Positions 1-6,970 of a stretch of 11,926 nucleotides of DNA are shown here, in pieces; the stretch's first letter is position 1; each line of letters begins with the position of its first letter. This DNA is from Chromatiales bacterium (GTDB lineage Bacteria > Pseudomonadota > Gammaproteobacteria > SZUA-152), in contig JALTPW010000340.1 of NCBI GenBank assembly GCA_026999335.1, forward strand, positions 1-11,926, given 5' to 3'. The translations under genes and the position numbers were made by a program. A model generated the notes under the pieces. The model searched no databases. It saw nothing but the letters and a program-made list of their open reading frames with translations, and was not told where the DNA came from.

Positions 1-1124
1 TGACGAATGTAGTCAGAGGGGCCAATTTTTACCTGGGCCGGAAACTGGGCCTGCAAGGCCTCTTGGCGCAGATTGGCTTTAACCGCCAGGACAAACTGTG
101 CCTGCTTGAATAGATCGGTGTCGGAAACCGTTGCCAGATGGATGCCATAATTACGTTTTTCCAGCGTGATGGCAATGGCGTTTTGTTCCAGTACCAGGGT
201 GAGTGAACGCCGCAATTCATCCATCACGGCGGCAAAACTGTTTTCATGATCATCTTGTTGATAGGCAGGAAAGGCGGGCGGACGCCTCCCGTCCGCGGTG
301 AATGTCGCCAGTTCTCCCGCGAGTTGTACGGCGGTGCGATAAAAGCTTTCCGGGTGCAACCTGGGTAGCTTGTCCAGATGTTCGATGAGCGGCACGGCGC
401 GATTGACCAGTTGCAGCATCATGAAATCCGAGATTTCTGCCACCCCGGCACCGACGCCGGATACCCGACCTACCAAGGCTTCGCTGCGGTGTTTCAACAA
501 ACCGAGCAGCTCAGTGATAAAACCCTTGAGTTTCGGGCTGGCGGAACAGTCGAGGCAGGGTGTAATAAAGGCGTCGTCCAGGATGACGCCTTTGTCCGGG
601 CGGATTTCCAAAATGCGCGCCAGGCCAAGGCAGGAAAAGTGATCACGCTCTTCATTGTCCAGCATCAAGCGCATTTGCAACTGGCCAACCTGAAGTGGAA
701 CCGTTTTATTATGGCCGGTCACATTATCGCTCACGTCCAGTTCAAACGGGCGATAGCGCGCCAGCAATGCGCTATTGCCACTGATGTCGGTTTCGGCCAT
801 ACCCTGACGGCTCAGGGGTAATGACAGAAAGACCGTTTGTTGATGCAGCTCTTCCGGGATGGTTAACGGTGGTGGTGGTGGGGCGTCAGCCGGAATATCG
901 AAGGCTGTGCCATCAGGCATGATGCCCCGGCACGCGCGAATGGCAAATTTTCCCAGTGCCAGTAATTCCGTATCTATAGCCAGAGAGATGATACCCCAGC
1001 TCCAGGCTTGCAGGTTGCCGCTGCGCGCATCAATCAGGCTTTCAAGATAGCGATCGTGTTGTTGGAAATGATGAGGATGAAGGAAGGTGCCTTCCGACCA
1101 GATAACCTTGTTACGCCATGACAT
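1..1124 (-). CDS. tssK: Type VI secretion baseplate protein TssK (3' end outside window)
   Basis: TssK is the trimeric cytoplasmic connector that joins the T6SS baseplate wedge to the TssJLM membrane complex. The reading frame starts at ATG 1124-1122 and stays open to the window edge, giving about 374 of the roughly 445 residues usual for the family; the C-terminal part is missing only because the window ends. The N-terminus reads MSWRNKVIWSEGTFLHPHHF, the family signature (kVxWsEGxfLxPxHFQ), followed by QQHDRYLE. The TssK character continues downstream, for example DNVTGHNKTVPLQVGQLQMR and RPDKGVILDDAF. A GGAAAAG ribosome-binding site lies 4-10 nt upstream of the ATG. It is the third gene of the minus-strand tagH-tssJ-tssK run, 69 nt after the tssJ stop, and a long hairpin fills that gap. 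Identification is very sure from the N-terminal motif and the neighbours. Confidence 0.95.
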   Translation of the reverse strand, partial: MSWRNKVIWSEGTFLHPHHFQQHDRYLESLIDARSGNLQAWSWGIISLAIDTELLALGKFAIRACRGIMPDGTAFDIPADAPPPPPLTIPEELHQQTVFLSLPLSRQGMAETDISGNSALLARYRPFELDVSDNVTGHNKTVPLQVGQLQMRLMLDNEERDHFSCLGLARILEIRPDKGVILDDAFITPCLDCSASPKLKGFITELLGLLKHRSEALVGRVSGVGAGVAEISDFMMLQLVNRAVPLIEHLDKLPRLHPESFYRTAVQLAGELATFTADGRRPPAFPAYQQDDHENSFAAVMDELRRSLTLVLEQNAIAITLEKRNYGIHLATVSDTDLFKQAQFVLAVKANLRQEALQAQFPAQVKIGPSDYIR

Positions 1125-1141
1125 GGGGCTTTTCCAAATTA

Positions 1142-1187
1142 GGGGCCGTCAATCGATCACTTGGTCTAGTGATCGATTGACGGCCCC
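1142..1187. repeat. Perfect 20-bp inverted repeat (long hairpin) between tssJ and tssK
   Basis: Arms 1142-1161 and 1168-1187 are exact reverse complements (GGGGCCGTCAATCGATCACT on the plus strand) around the 6-nt loop TGGTCT. On the minus-strand mRNA the hairpin begins 6 nt after the tssJ stop codon and ends 17 nt before the tssK ATG, leaving the tssK Shine-Dalgarno unpaired. Neither side has a proper U-tract, so it is not a classical intrinsic terminator. It may be an intercistronic mRNA-stability or attenuation element, or a small mobile repeat. Each arm contains GATC and the ATCGAT palindrome. Confidence 0.85.
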
Positions 1188-1193
1188 ATTGTA

Positions 1194-1679
1194 TTATTTA
1201 TGGTCTATCGTGACAGACTGCTTGCCAATCTTTACGATAAATGTGTTGGTCTTATTCAGTCTCAGCTCTGTTGTTGCGCGCCATACGGCTTGATCGATAT
1301 CACGGAATGCCGCCAAAACGGCAAAGACGCGGGCATTGTCCTGAGGCTTGAATACCAGTTCACGCCCTGCACCGGGCAAAACTTCAAATTCCTGGCGGGC
1401 GACCAGTTCCCCTCCCAGAGTTGCCGCTTCTTCGTCGTAAAGTTGGAAGAACTCCGCATTATTAAAGGTATCCGCCGAGGTCAATTCGTAGATGCGAACC
1501 ACCAGCGGTGAGGGGCGATTATTGATGTCCGGGTTGATCTCATGTGAGGCTAGGATCTGTGCCTTGATTTTAGTGGGAAAAATGGTCGGCAACTTGGAAG
1601 AGCAGGCGGTCAATGCGAGCAATACGAAGATGCAGCCTAGAAGGCGTATCATGCGGTGAGCGGTTTTGCCCATAATCAT
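1194..1679 (-). CDS. tssJ: Type VI secretion lipoprotein TssJ
   Basis: TssJ is the outer-membrane lipoprotein that anchors the TssLM membrane complex of the T6SS, facing the periplasm with a transthyretin-like beta fold. The start at ATG 1679 gives 161 residues, usual for the family. It is preceded by a strong AAAGGA ribosome-binding site 4 nt away, and it puts a short positively charged leader, a hydrophobic core (residues 13-25) and the lipobox LTAC (lipidated Cys26) at the N-terminus. Ser follows the Cys, consistent with outer-membrane sorting. The mature part shows family features: ASHEINPDINNRPSPLVVRI, YELTSADTFNNAEFFQLYDEE and a C-terminal KIGKQSVTID strand. The frame could be extended upstream to a GTG at 1811, but that would bury the signal peptide and is rejected. 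Its start overlaps the stop of a 34-codon upstream ORF by ATGA. Confidence 0.95.
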   Translation of the reverse strand: MIMGKTAHRMIRLLGCIFVLLALTACSSKLPTIFPTKIKAQILASHEINPDINNRPSPLVVRIYELTSADTFNNAEFFQLYDEEAATLGGELVARQEFEVLPGAGRELVFKPQDNARVFAVLAAFRDIDQAVWRATTELRLNKTNTFIVKIGKQSVTIDHK

Positions 1680-1780
1680 AGTTCCTTTCTCTTTGGTCGT
1701 GTTATTGCCATATTGATAACCGTCACCAGTTCTTTGTCGAGTGTCTGAATCTTTTTGAGCAGCTGAATCCGCGATTTCAT
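1676..1780 (-). CDS. Possible 34-aa small protein translationally coupled to tssJ
   Basis: An ATG at 1780-1778 opens a 34-codon frame whose TGA (1678-1676) overlaps the tssJ ATG in the 4-nt ATGA arrangement typical of translational coupling. The peptide starts MKSRIQLLKKIQTLDKELVT, continues VINMAITRPKRKEL, and is amphipathic and lysine-rich, suggesting a short helix. No Shine-Dalgarno is visible before its ATG. A TATACAAT stretch at 1784-1791, just upstream, could be a -10 box, which would make the transcript nearly leaderless. I recognise no family. It could be a regulatory leader peptide for tssJ, a real small T6SS accessory protein, or chance; the overlap is the only positive evidence. 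The remaining 100 nt up to the tagH stop (1781-1880) show nothing clear apart from that AT-rich box. Confidence 0.35.
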   Translation of the reverse strand: MKSRIQLLKKIQTLDKELVTVINMAITRPKRKEL

Positions 1781-1880
1781 GACATTGTATAATGCATGTC
1801 CTCGGTTTCACAGCGACGCAAAAATGCCTACTTGTCCACGGAGCTATTTCGTTAATCTGCGGATATGGATCTGGAAAATA

Positions 1881-3218
1881 CTACTTATTATATTCTCTGG
1901 CGTTTTTAAGCTCTGCTATCTGTTGCTCATAGGCATTGGCAAATTCGTCGCCGAGGAGGTGCAAAAAGTCGTTTTCCGCATCGGCCTCGGCTATCTGATA
2001 ACGGTTCTTGAATAAATCCCAATATTTGGCCTTTCTGACAAACGGAAGCAGGCCGTCGAGGGTGGATACGCTCTGAAATTCTTTTTCCACACTCTCCGGG
2101 TCAAAGCGTTGTACCAGGGTGCTCAGTGCGACCCGTAAGCCGGAGAGTGTGGCCATCTGGTGAGCCTGGATGTCGTCAATGGCTTCCTGTACCGATTCGA
2201 TGGGTGGAAGATAGCCTTTTTCCGTTGGGAACAAAAGCTTGGCCAAGGCGCCATTTGCATCGATCGAAAATTTGAAGGGGTTGTTTTGTGCCGGGCGAAT
2301 GGTCGTGACACCGAGACGGAACTCACTCTTCAGGCTGGTGCGTGTTTCAAGGATTTGTTTGTATCCTTCACTCATAACACGTAACAGCCTTCCCGCAGAG
2401 GCCATAAATTCATTGATTTCATCAGGCGAGAGCGTACTTGGCTCAAGCCCGGCGCCCTGTAAAAAGGCATCTACAGCCTGATTGCCGGCGCTGGAGTTGA
2501 CGGACATTTCAGGTTTTGCGGCAGGTGTTTTTTCCGCCTGCGCGGGCGGATCTGGTGGCTGTTTGACCGCTATGGGGTCGCGGAGAAACGGGACGGATTC
2601 TTTTACATCGTTTTTTTCCCCGGCTGGGATATCCCAGTCTTCAGGAATTGCCTGCGGCGGTTGGAAAAACTGTTGCTCCGCCACGTCGTGTTCGGCGGCG
2701 GGTTTTTCTGTGGCCGATGAAGCCAGGCTACTAAAATCGAAATCGTCAAAAAGGTTTTCCGGGTCTGGCTTCTCCCCATGGGCTAAAGGTTCTGGTACTA
2801 CGTAGGGGGGAGAGATCTCCTGCTGATTTTCTGCGGCCCCCCAAAGTTTTCCCGGGGGCTCTGCGGCAAGGCCGGCCTCAGGCCGGGGGATGCTGGCTTC
2901 TTGCTGCAAAGAGATGCGACATTCGTATTCACCGATCGTAATGGTGTCGCCGTCATAGAGTTGAGCGCTGTGTCCCCGACCAACAGGCTCAGGCGCGTGG
3001 TTGATGAAGGTGCCATTGGTGCTGTTGTCGCTGAGATAATAATTGCCATCTTTATAAAAGACAGTGGCGTGTCGGTGGGAAACTATTCTGTCTGCGTCTG
3101 GAAGAACGAAGTCGTTATCAGGGGCGCGGCCAATGCTGCAGTCCTCATGGCCTATGGTAATGGTAAGTTCTTCATGCGTTCGGTTTTGATAGCTTGTAAC
3201 GTACAGGACAAGAGTCAT
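1881..3218 (-). CDS. tagH: Type VI secretion FHA-domain protein TagH/Fha (ImpI/VasC family)
   Basis: This is a forkhead-associated (FHA) scaffold protein of the T6SS. In HSI-I type systems it is phosphorylated by the kinase PpkA and promotes apparatus assembly. Residues about 20-103 form the FHA domain with all hallmark residues: GR at 30-31, SHRH at 47-50 (Ser47, His50) and DNSTNGTFIN at 64-73. Residues about 105-240 are Pro/Glu/Ala-rich and probably disordered. The last 200 residues or so are the T6SS-specific C-terminal domain, with NPFKFS, RFDPESVEKEF, YWDLFKNRY and FANAYEQQIAEL. I chose ATG 3218 (445 aa) because AGGA lies 8 nt before it. The in-frame ATG at 3227 (448 aa) overlaps that Shine-Dalgarno. 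It is first in the run, so it is probably the promoter-proximal gene of the tagH-tssJ-tssK operon. Confidence 0.93.
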   Translation of the reverse strand: MTLVLYVTSYQNRTHEELTITIGHEDCSIGRAPDNDFVLPDADRIVSHRHATVFYKDGNYYLSDNSTNGTFINHAPEPVGRGHSAQLYDGDTITIGEYECRISLQQEASIPRPEAGLAAEPPGKLWGAAENQQEISPPYVVPEPLAHGEKPDPENLFDDFDFSSLASSATEKPAAEHDVAEQQFFQPPQAIPEDWDIPAGEKNDVKESVPFLRDPIAVKQPPDPPAQAEKTPAAKPEMSVNSSAGNQAVDAFLQGAGLEPSTLSPDEINEFMASAGRLLRVMSEGYKQILETRTSLKSEFRLGVTTIRPAQNNPFKFSIDANGALAKLLFPTEKGYLPPIESVQEAIDDIQAHQMATLSGLRVALSTLVQRFDPESVEKEFQSVSTLDGLLPFVRKAKYWDLFKNRYQIAEADAENDFLHLLGDEFANAYEQQIAELKNAREYNK

Positions 3219-3298
3219 TGAGTGCATCCTGTTTAACGAAAATAGAAAATCCCTTCACTTTACTTTCTTGTAACTGCTTGGGAGTCTAGGTCATTGTT

Positions 3299-3328
3299 TT
3301 TAAAAGTGTTTCTTTGTGGTATTGGCAA
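3299..3328 (-). promoter_or_regulatory. Possible sigma-70 promoter for the tagH-tssJ-tssK operon
   Basis: On the minus strand TTGCCA (3328-3323, five of six to the -35 consensus) is followed after 18 nt by TTTAAA (3304-3299, four of six to the -10 consensus), leaving a leader of about 80 nt before tagH. The region is AT-rich, so chance matches are likely. I saw no clear sigma-54 -24/-12 pair here. Confidence 0.25.
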
Positions 3329-3605
3329 GTGTAAGCAAAACAGCCCCTTATCCATCTACTACCCGAGCAGCGACACTTTCGTTAAGATTTCATGAAAACA
3401 TCAGAGATGTGCATCAAAGAATGATGATGTAGGGAACTTGTTGGCTCTTTTCGGAGTTGACGCTCTTTTACAAACCGATCATCTTATTCAAAGATTAAGC
3501 CAGATATAGCGCATAAGCAAGTTCCGGTCATGGGGCGTAAATCAGTACACACCGGCATCTCTCGATTTCTTCCATGATTTATTAACCCGGCAACAATGCT
3601 GCACC

Positions 3606-3737
3606 CTATTTCAAGGAAGCGCTATTCTGTAAAGGCCTACTTTTGGTAGGTGAGTGGCGGGGAACCCCATTCAGGGGGGTCAAGCAATACCGCTTGTGGC
3701 TGTCTGTGGAAATATATTCTATTCTGCGGGCAGTCAT
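3606..3737 (-). CDS. Doubtful 43-aa basic ORF with a 5-codon coupled leader
   Basis: ATG 3737 opens a 43-codon frame starting MTARRIEYISTDSHKRYCLT, rich in basic residues and of no family known to me. Just upstream, a perfect AGGAG (3763-3759) sits 7 nt before an ATG at 3751 that encodes only MGSLS before TGA. That TGA overlaps the ATG of the 43-codon frame as ATGA. The pair could be a leader-coupled small gene, or the wreck of a longer gene. The frame contains two hairpins (around 3636-3650 and 3661-3680), which is odd for a real coding sequence, so the region may instead be a structured or repeat-derived element. Confidence 0.2.
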   Translation of the reverse strand: MTARRIEYISTDSHKRYCLTPLNGVPRHSPTKSRPLQNSASLK

Positions 3738-3902
3738 GAGAGACTCCCCATGCCGTTTCTCCTGGCGATCTATTAATTCATTGTTTTTTTTATAGTTTTT
3801 GTGCGTCATCATAGAATTGTGGATTCAGACTGGCGGGGTGGTAAAAAAAGGTACGTCTGCCGTGCACAATATCCTTAAATGAAAGACGATTGAACGAGCA
3901 CT

Positions 3903-5246
3903 ATGTTGGTCAGCGCTAAAACCCGGCGCGCTACGCGCATTCAGAACACCCTGTTCCTGATCCTGTTCCTCGCCCTGGTGGGGGTGCTGGCGTGGCTTAG
4001 TACGCGCTACACCTTTACTGCGGACTGGACCGCCACTGGCCGCAACACCCTCTCCACCGCTAGCAGCGAGCTGCTCGAACAGCTCGACGACCCGGTCAAC
4101 ATCACTGCCTTCGCCACCGAGGACGAGTCGGTACGGCACGCCACCCGCGACCTGTTGGCGCGCTATCAGCGTCACAAGCGTGACATCACCCTGACGTTCG
4201 TCAACCCGGATCTGCAACCGGCACGGGTGCGCGAACTGGGTATCCGTGTCAACGGTGAGCTGCTGATCGAGTATCAGGGCCGGCAGGAAAAACTCACCAG
4301 CGTGTCCGAACAGAGCATCACCAACGCCTTGCAGCGGCTGGCGCGCAGCGGCGAACGCTGGCTGGTATTCCTTGAGGGCCACGGCGAGCGCAGGCCACTG
4401 GGCGAGGCCAATCACGACCTCGGTGCCTGGGGGCAGCGCCTGGAGGAGAAGGGTTTTAAGATCCAGTCGCAGAACCTGGTCGCCATTCCGGCCATTCCCG
4501 ACAACACCGCAGTGCTGGTGTTGGCCGGTCCACAGGCAAACCTGATGCCGGGCGAGGTGGCGCTGATCCAGCAGTTCATCGAGGGTGGTGGTAACCTGCT
4601 GTGGCTCGCTGACCCCGGCGATCCGCACGGCCTGCAGCCGCTGGCGGATACCCTGGGTGTACATTTTGTGCCGGGCGTCATCGTCGACCCGACGACTCAG
4701 GTGCTGGGTATTTCCGACCCGCGCCTCGCTATCGTCAGCACTTATCCGCCGCACCCGATGACACGCAATTTCGATGTCATCACCCTGTTTCCGCAGGCCG
4801 TTGGCATCAAACACGAGCTGCCCGCTGGTTGGCAGGGGCAGGCTATTCTTGTCTCGGCCGAGCGTAGCTGGTCGGAGACGGCGGAGTTGAACGGACAGAT
4901 CGCCTTCGACGAAGGACGGGACAGCCCGGGGCCGCTGAGCCTCGGTGTGCTGATGAGTCGCGCGCGCGGCGACGCCGGCGAACAACGAATCGTGATTATC
5001 GGCGACGGTGACTTCCTTTCCAATGCTTACCTGGGCAACGGTGGCAATCTCACGCTGGGCATGAATCTCATCAACTGGCTGGCCCACGACGACCGCTTCA
5101 TCGATATCCCGGTAAAGATCACACCGGATCGCACCCTGAGCTTTTCTCCGCTGGCGCAGGGCGTGATTGGCTTCGGCTGGTTGATACTGTTGCCGCTGGG
5201 GCTGGCGGCGACCGGTGCCGTTATTTGGTGGCGACGCAAACGTTGA
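3903..5246 (+). CDS. GldG-family ABC-type transport auxiliary protein
   Basis: The product has 447 residues. It has an N-terminal membrane helix (about residues 14-36, around NTLFLILFLALVGVLAWLS), a large soluble domain, and a C-terminal helix (about 419-441) ending in WWRRKR. The soluble part matches the GldG/ABC_transp_aux fold: YTFTADWTATGRNTLSTAS after helix 1, a thioredoxin-like segment with VNITAF, then LVFLEGHGERRPL, LVLAGPQANLMPGEVALIQQ, FIEGGGNLLWLADPG and a late VIIGDGDFLSNAYLGNGGN. Such proteins normally work with an ABC-2 permease and an ATPase at the inner membrane; their substrate in proteobacteria is not established. The start at ATG 3903 has no clear Shine-Dalgarno but places the basic N-terminus directly before helix 1. 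It overlaps the next gene by 4 nt. The usual upstream ATPase and permease genes are absent from the window. Confidence 0.88.
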   Translation: MLVSAKTRRATRIQNTLFLILFLALVGVLAWLSTRYTFTADWTATGRNTLSTASSELLEQLDDPVNITAFATEDESVRHATRDLLARYQRHKRDITLTFVNPDLQPARVRELGIRVNGELLIEYQGRQEKLTSVSEQSITNALQRLARSGERWLVFLEGHGERRPLGEANHDLGAWGQRLEEKGFKIQSQNLVAIPAIPDNTAVLVLAGPQANLMPGEVALIQQFIEGGGNLLWLADPGDPHGLQPLADTLGVHFVPGVIVDPTTQVLGISDPRLAIVSTYPPHPMTRNFDVITLFPQAVGIKHELPAGWQGQAILVSAERSWSETAELNGQIAFDEGRDSPGPLSLGVLMSRARGDAGEQRIVIIGDGDFLSNAYLGNGGNLTLGMNLINWLAHDDRFIDIPVKITPDRTLSFSPLAQGVIGFGWLILLPLGLAATGAVIWWRRKR

Positions 5247-6112
5247 ACGCCCGTCACCGCCTCAATCTGGGATTGGCCGTGTTGCTACTGGTGCTCGGCG
5301 GATTTGTCGGGTTCAGCCTGCAAGAACCGCCAGCGACGGAGCCGGAGCGCCTGACCTCCCTCACCGGGGCCGACATCATGCGTATCGAGATTCGCCCGTC
5401 ACGCCATGCCGATGCGCTGCTCGAACGGCGTGACGGCGAATGGTGGCTGGTCGAACCCTTCATGGCTCGTGCCGATATGGCCAGGGTCGATGCCGCCATC
5501 GGCCTTGCCCGCGCGCGCAGTCTGGCCCGCTATGCCGCCAGTGCGGTGGATGCGCAACAGGCCGGACTGGTATCGCCGGATCTGCTGTTGCGTGTCAACG
5601 ATACCACCCTGGCGCTGGGTGGTACCGAGCCCCTGCACGGGCGGCGTTTTGTGCGCCAGGGCGAGCGAGTGCACCTGATCGTCGATCGTTACAGTTATCT
5701 GCTGCAAGGTGGACTGGCCTCGCTGGTCAGTCCTCAACTGTTGCCGGCGGGTGCGCGTCTACAGGAGATCGTGCTGCCGGGGCTGCACCTGTTGCAGCGT
5801 GATGGCCATTGGCAATTGGCCGATGGCGAGACCGCCTCTGCCGATGTCCTACAGGTACTGGTGGACGAATGGCGGCATGCCCGCGCGCTGCGTGTCAGTC
5901 GCCGTGATGGCGACGAGGACGGTGAGCCCATCACCCTGCGGTTGGCCACCGATGCAGCGCCGGTTCGTTTCATTCTCCAGCGCGGCGACGGGGAGGTTCT
6001 GTTGATCCGTGCAGATCTGGGCCTGACTTATCATTTTCTGCCCGCCGTTGCTGAACGTCTGTTGGTCTTGCCTCCCGTCGAGGCTGTGACCGGTGGAGAC
6101 AGCGATGCCTGA
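5243..6112 (+). CDS. DUF4340 domain-containing protein
   Basis: About 289 residues of unknown exact function, regularly encoded straight after GldG-family genes, so it is presumed to be an extracytoplasmic partner of the same membrane complex. The N-terminus is NARHRLNLGLAVLLLVLGG, a single membrane anchor (about residues 8-26), followed by a soluble domain typical of DUF4340: MRIEIRP, a DGEWWLVEPF segment with the usual W..EP pattern, and repeats of the same kind later (RDGHWQLADG). I place the start at TTG 5243, which overlaps the upstream stop as TTGA, a variant of the ATGA coupling overlap. TTG 5225 and GTG 5228 are in-frame alternatives adding six or five residues. Its end overlaps mutM by 8 nt, indicating one operon. 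Confidence 0.82.
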   Translation: MNARHRLNLGLAVLLLVLGGFVGFSLQEPPATEPERLTSLTGADIMRIEIRPSRHADALLERRDGEWWLVEPFMARADMARVDAAIGLARARSLARYAASAVDAQQAGLVSPDLLLRVNDTTLALGGTEPLHGRRFVRQGERVHLIVDRYSYLLQGGLASLVSPQLLPAGARLQEIVLPGLHLLQRDGHWQLADGETASADVLQVLVDEWRHARALRVSRRDGDEDGEPITLRLATDAAPVRFILQRGDGEVLLIRADLGLTYHFLPAVAERLLVLPPVEAVTGGDSDA

Positions 6113-6920
6113 ACTGCCGGAGGTTGAGACCACTCGTCGCGGCATCGCGCCGTATATCGAAGGTGAACAGGTGCGTGAAGTGGTGGTACGGCAGCTGCGT
6201 CTGCGCTGGCCGGTACCGGGGCGGCTGAAGACGGCACTGTGCGGACAGACCATCGACACGGTGTGCCGCCGGGCTAAGTATTTACTGTTGAGATCCAGCG
6301 CCGGCACGGTGATCCTGCACCTCGGCATGTCCGGCAGTCTGCACGTGGTGGCGGCTGGTACACCCGCAGGTAAGCACGACCACGTCGATATCGTCTTCAC
6401 CAATGGTCGCTGCCTGCGCCTGTGTGACCCACGGCGATTCGGCGCCGTACTCTGGACCACAGGTGCGGCAGAAACCCACAAGCTGCTGCGGGGCTTGGGG
6501 CCGGAACCTCTGTCCGATGCCTTCGATACGGATCATTTGTTCACCACCTCGCGGGGTCGCCGCGTCAGCATCAAGGCCTTCATCATGGACAGTAAAGTGG
6601 TGGTGGGGGTGGGCAATATCTACGCCAGCGAATCACTGTTCACGGCCGGTATTCACCCGAAGACTGCCGCCGGCCGTATTGGGCGGGTACGCTACGAACG
6701 GCTGGTGAGGGCGATAAAACAGGTGCTGGATAAGGCCATCGAACAGGGCGGTACGACCCTGCGTGATTTTACCAATAGCGAGGGCAAACCGGGTTATTTC
6801 CAGCAGCAGTTACAGGTGTATGGTCGTGCCGGTGAGGCCTGCCTGAGTTGCAGCAGTCGTATTCGCAGTCTGCAACTGGGGCAGAGGAATACTTTTTACT
6901 GCCCGCAATGCCAGCGTTGA
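6105..6920 (+). CDS. mutM: Formamidopyrimidine-DNA glycosylase (Fpg/MutM)
   Basis: Bifunctional base-excision repair enzyme that removes 8-oxoguanine and formamidopyrimidines from DNA and cleaves the strand by beta,delta-elimination. It has 271 residues, the normal length. The start at ATG 6105 gives the required N-terminal MPELPEVETTRRG, in which Pro2 is the catalytic nucleophile after Met removal and Glu3 is the general acid. GGAG lies 6 nt upstream; the in-frame GTG at 6093 would bury Pro2 and is rejected. Other conserved items are Lys58 in RRAKYLLL, HLGMSGSLH, CDPRRFGAV, VVGVGNIYASESLF and the C-terminal zinc finger with Cys246, Cys249, Cys266, Cys269 and the DNA-binding Arg261. It is complete, shows no missing key residue, and is the last gene of the operon. 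Confidence 0.97.
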   Translation: MPELPEVETTRRGIAPYIEGEQVREVVVRQLRLRWPVPGRLKTALCGQTIDTVCRRAKYLLLRSSAGTVILHLGMSGSLHVVAAGTPAGKHDHVDIVFTNGRCLRLCDPRRFGAVLWTTGAAETHKLLRGLGPEPLSDAFDTDHLFTTSRGRRVSIKAFIMDSKVVVGVGNIYASESLFTAGIHPKTAAGRIGRVRYERLVRAIKQVLDKAIEQGGTTLRDFTNSEGKPGYFQQQLQVYGRAGEACLSCSSRIRSLQLGQRNTFYCPQCQR

Positions 6921-6938
6921 CGGTGGGCTCGCGGTGCG

Positions 6939-6970
6939 AAAAAACAAAAAAAGCCCGCAGATGCGGGCTT
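6939..6970 (-). terminator. Intrinsic terminator for minus-strand transcription (csp/candidate sRNA)
   Basis: An 8-bp perfect GC-rich stem (AAGCCCGC 6951-6958 with GCGGGCTT 6963-6970, loop AGAT) is followed on the minus strand by a run of T broken by a single G (6950-6939). On the plus strand it is followed by GGGGAG, so it would not be an efficient terminator for mutM. Confidence 0.93.

Larger units (their letters stand above)
3219..3902. other. AT-rich intergenic region between divergent T6SS and GldG blocks
   Basis: These 684 bases carry no convincing conserved gene. Visible items are: the possible tagH promoter; an 8-bp inverted repeat GGAACTTG (3433-3440) / CAAGTTCC (3518-3525); two copies of GCTCTTTT (3444-3451 and 3462-3469) inside it; short hairpins CCTAC-TTTTG-GTAGG (3636-3650) and one built on GGAACCCC / GGGGGGTC (about 3661-3680); the doubtful small ORFs described separately; and a very T-rich tract at 3781-3800 that could serve a promoter for the plus-strand operon. 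The AT-rich composition contrasts with the GC-rich genes from 3903 on and fits a boundary between horizontally acquired and core DNA. Confidence 0.6.

Noticed and set aside
3443..3470. GGCTCTTTTCGGAGTTGAC resembles the GGCTCTT-type termini of ISL3-family insertion sequences.
   Set aside because: No matching opposite end or transposase fragment is visible within the window, so the resemblance over a few bases is not enough.
3825..5087. A 420-codon open frame on the minus strand opposite the GldG-family gene.
   Set aside because: It is an antisense shadow of a GC-rich gene; the translation is low-complexity, rich in Gln/Arg/Val, and matches no family, whereas the plus-strand product has clear membrane helices and GldG motifs.
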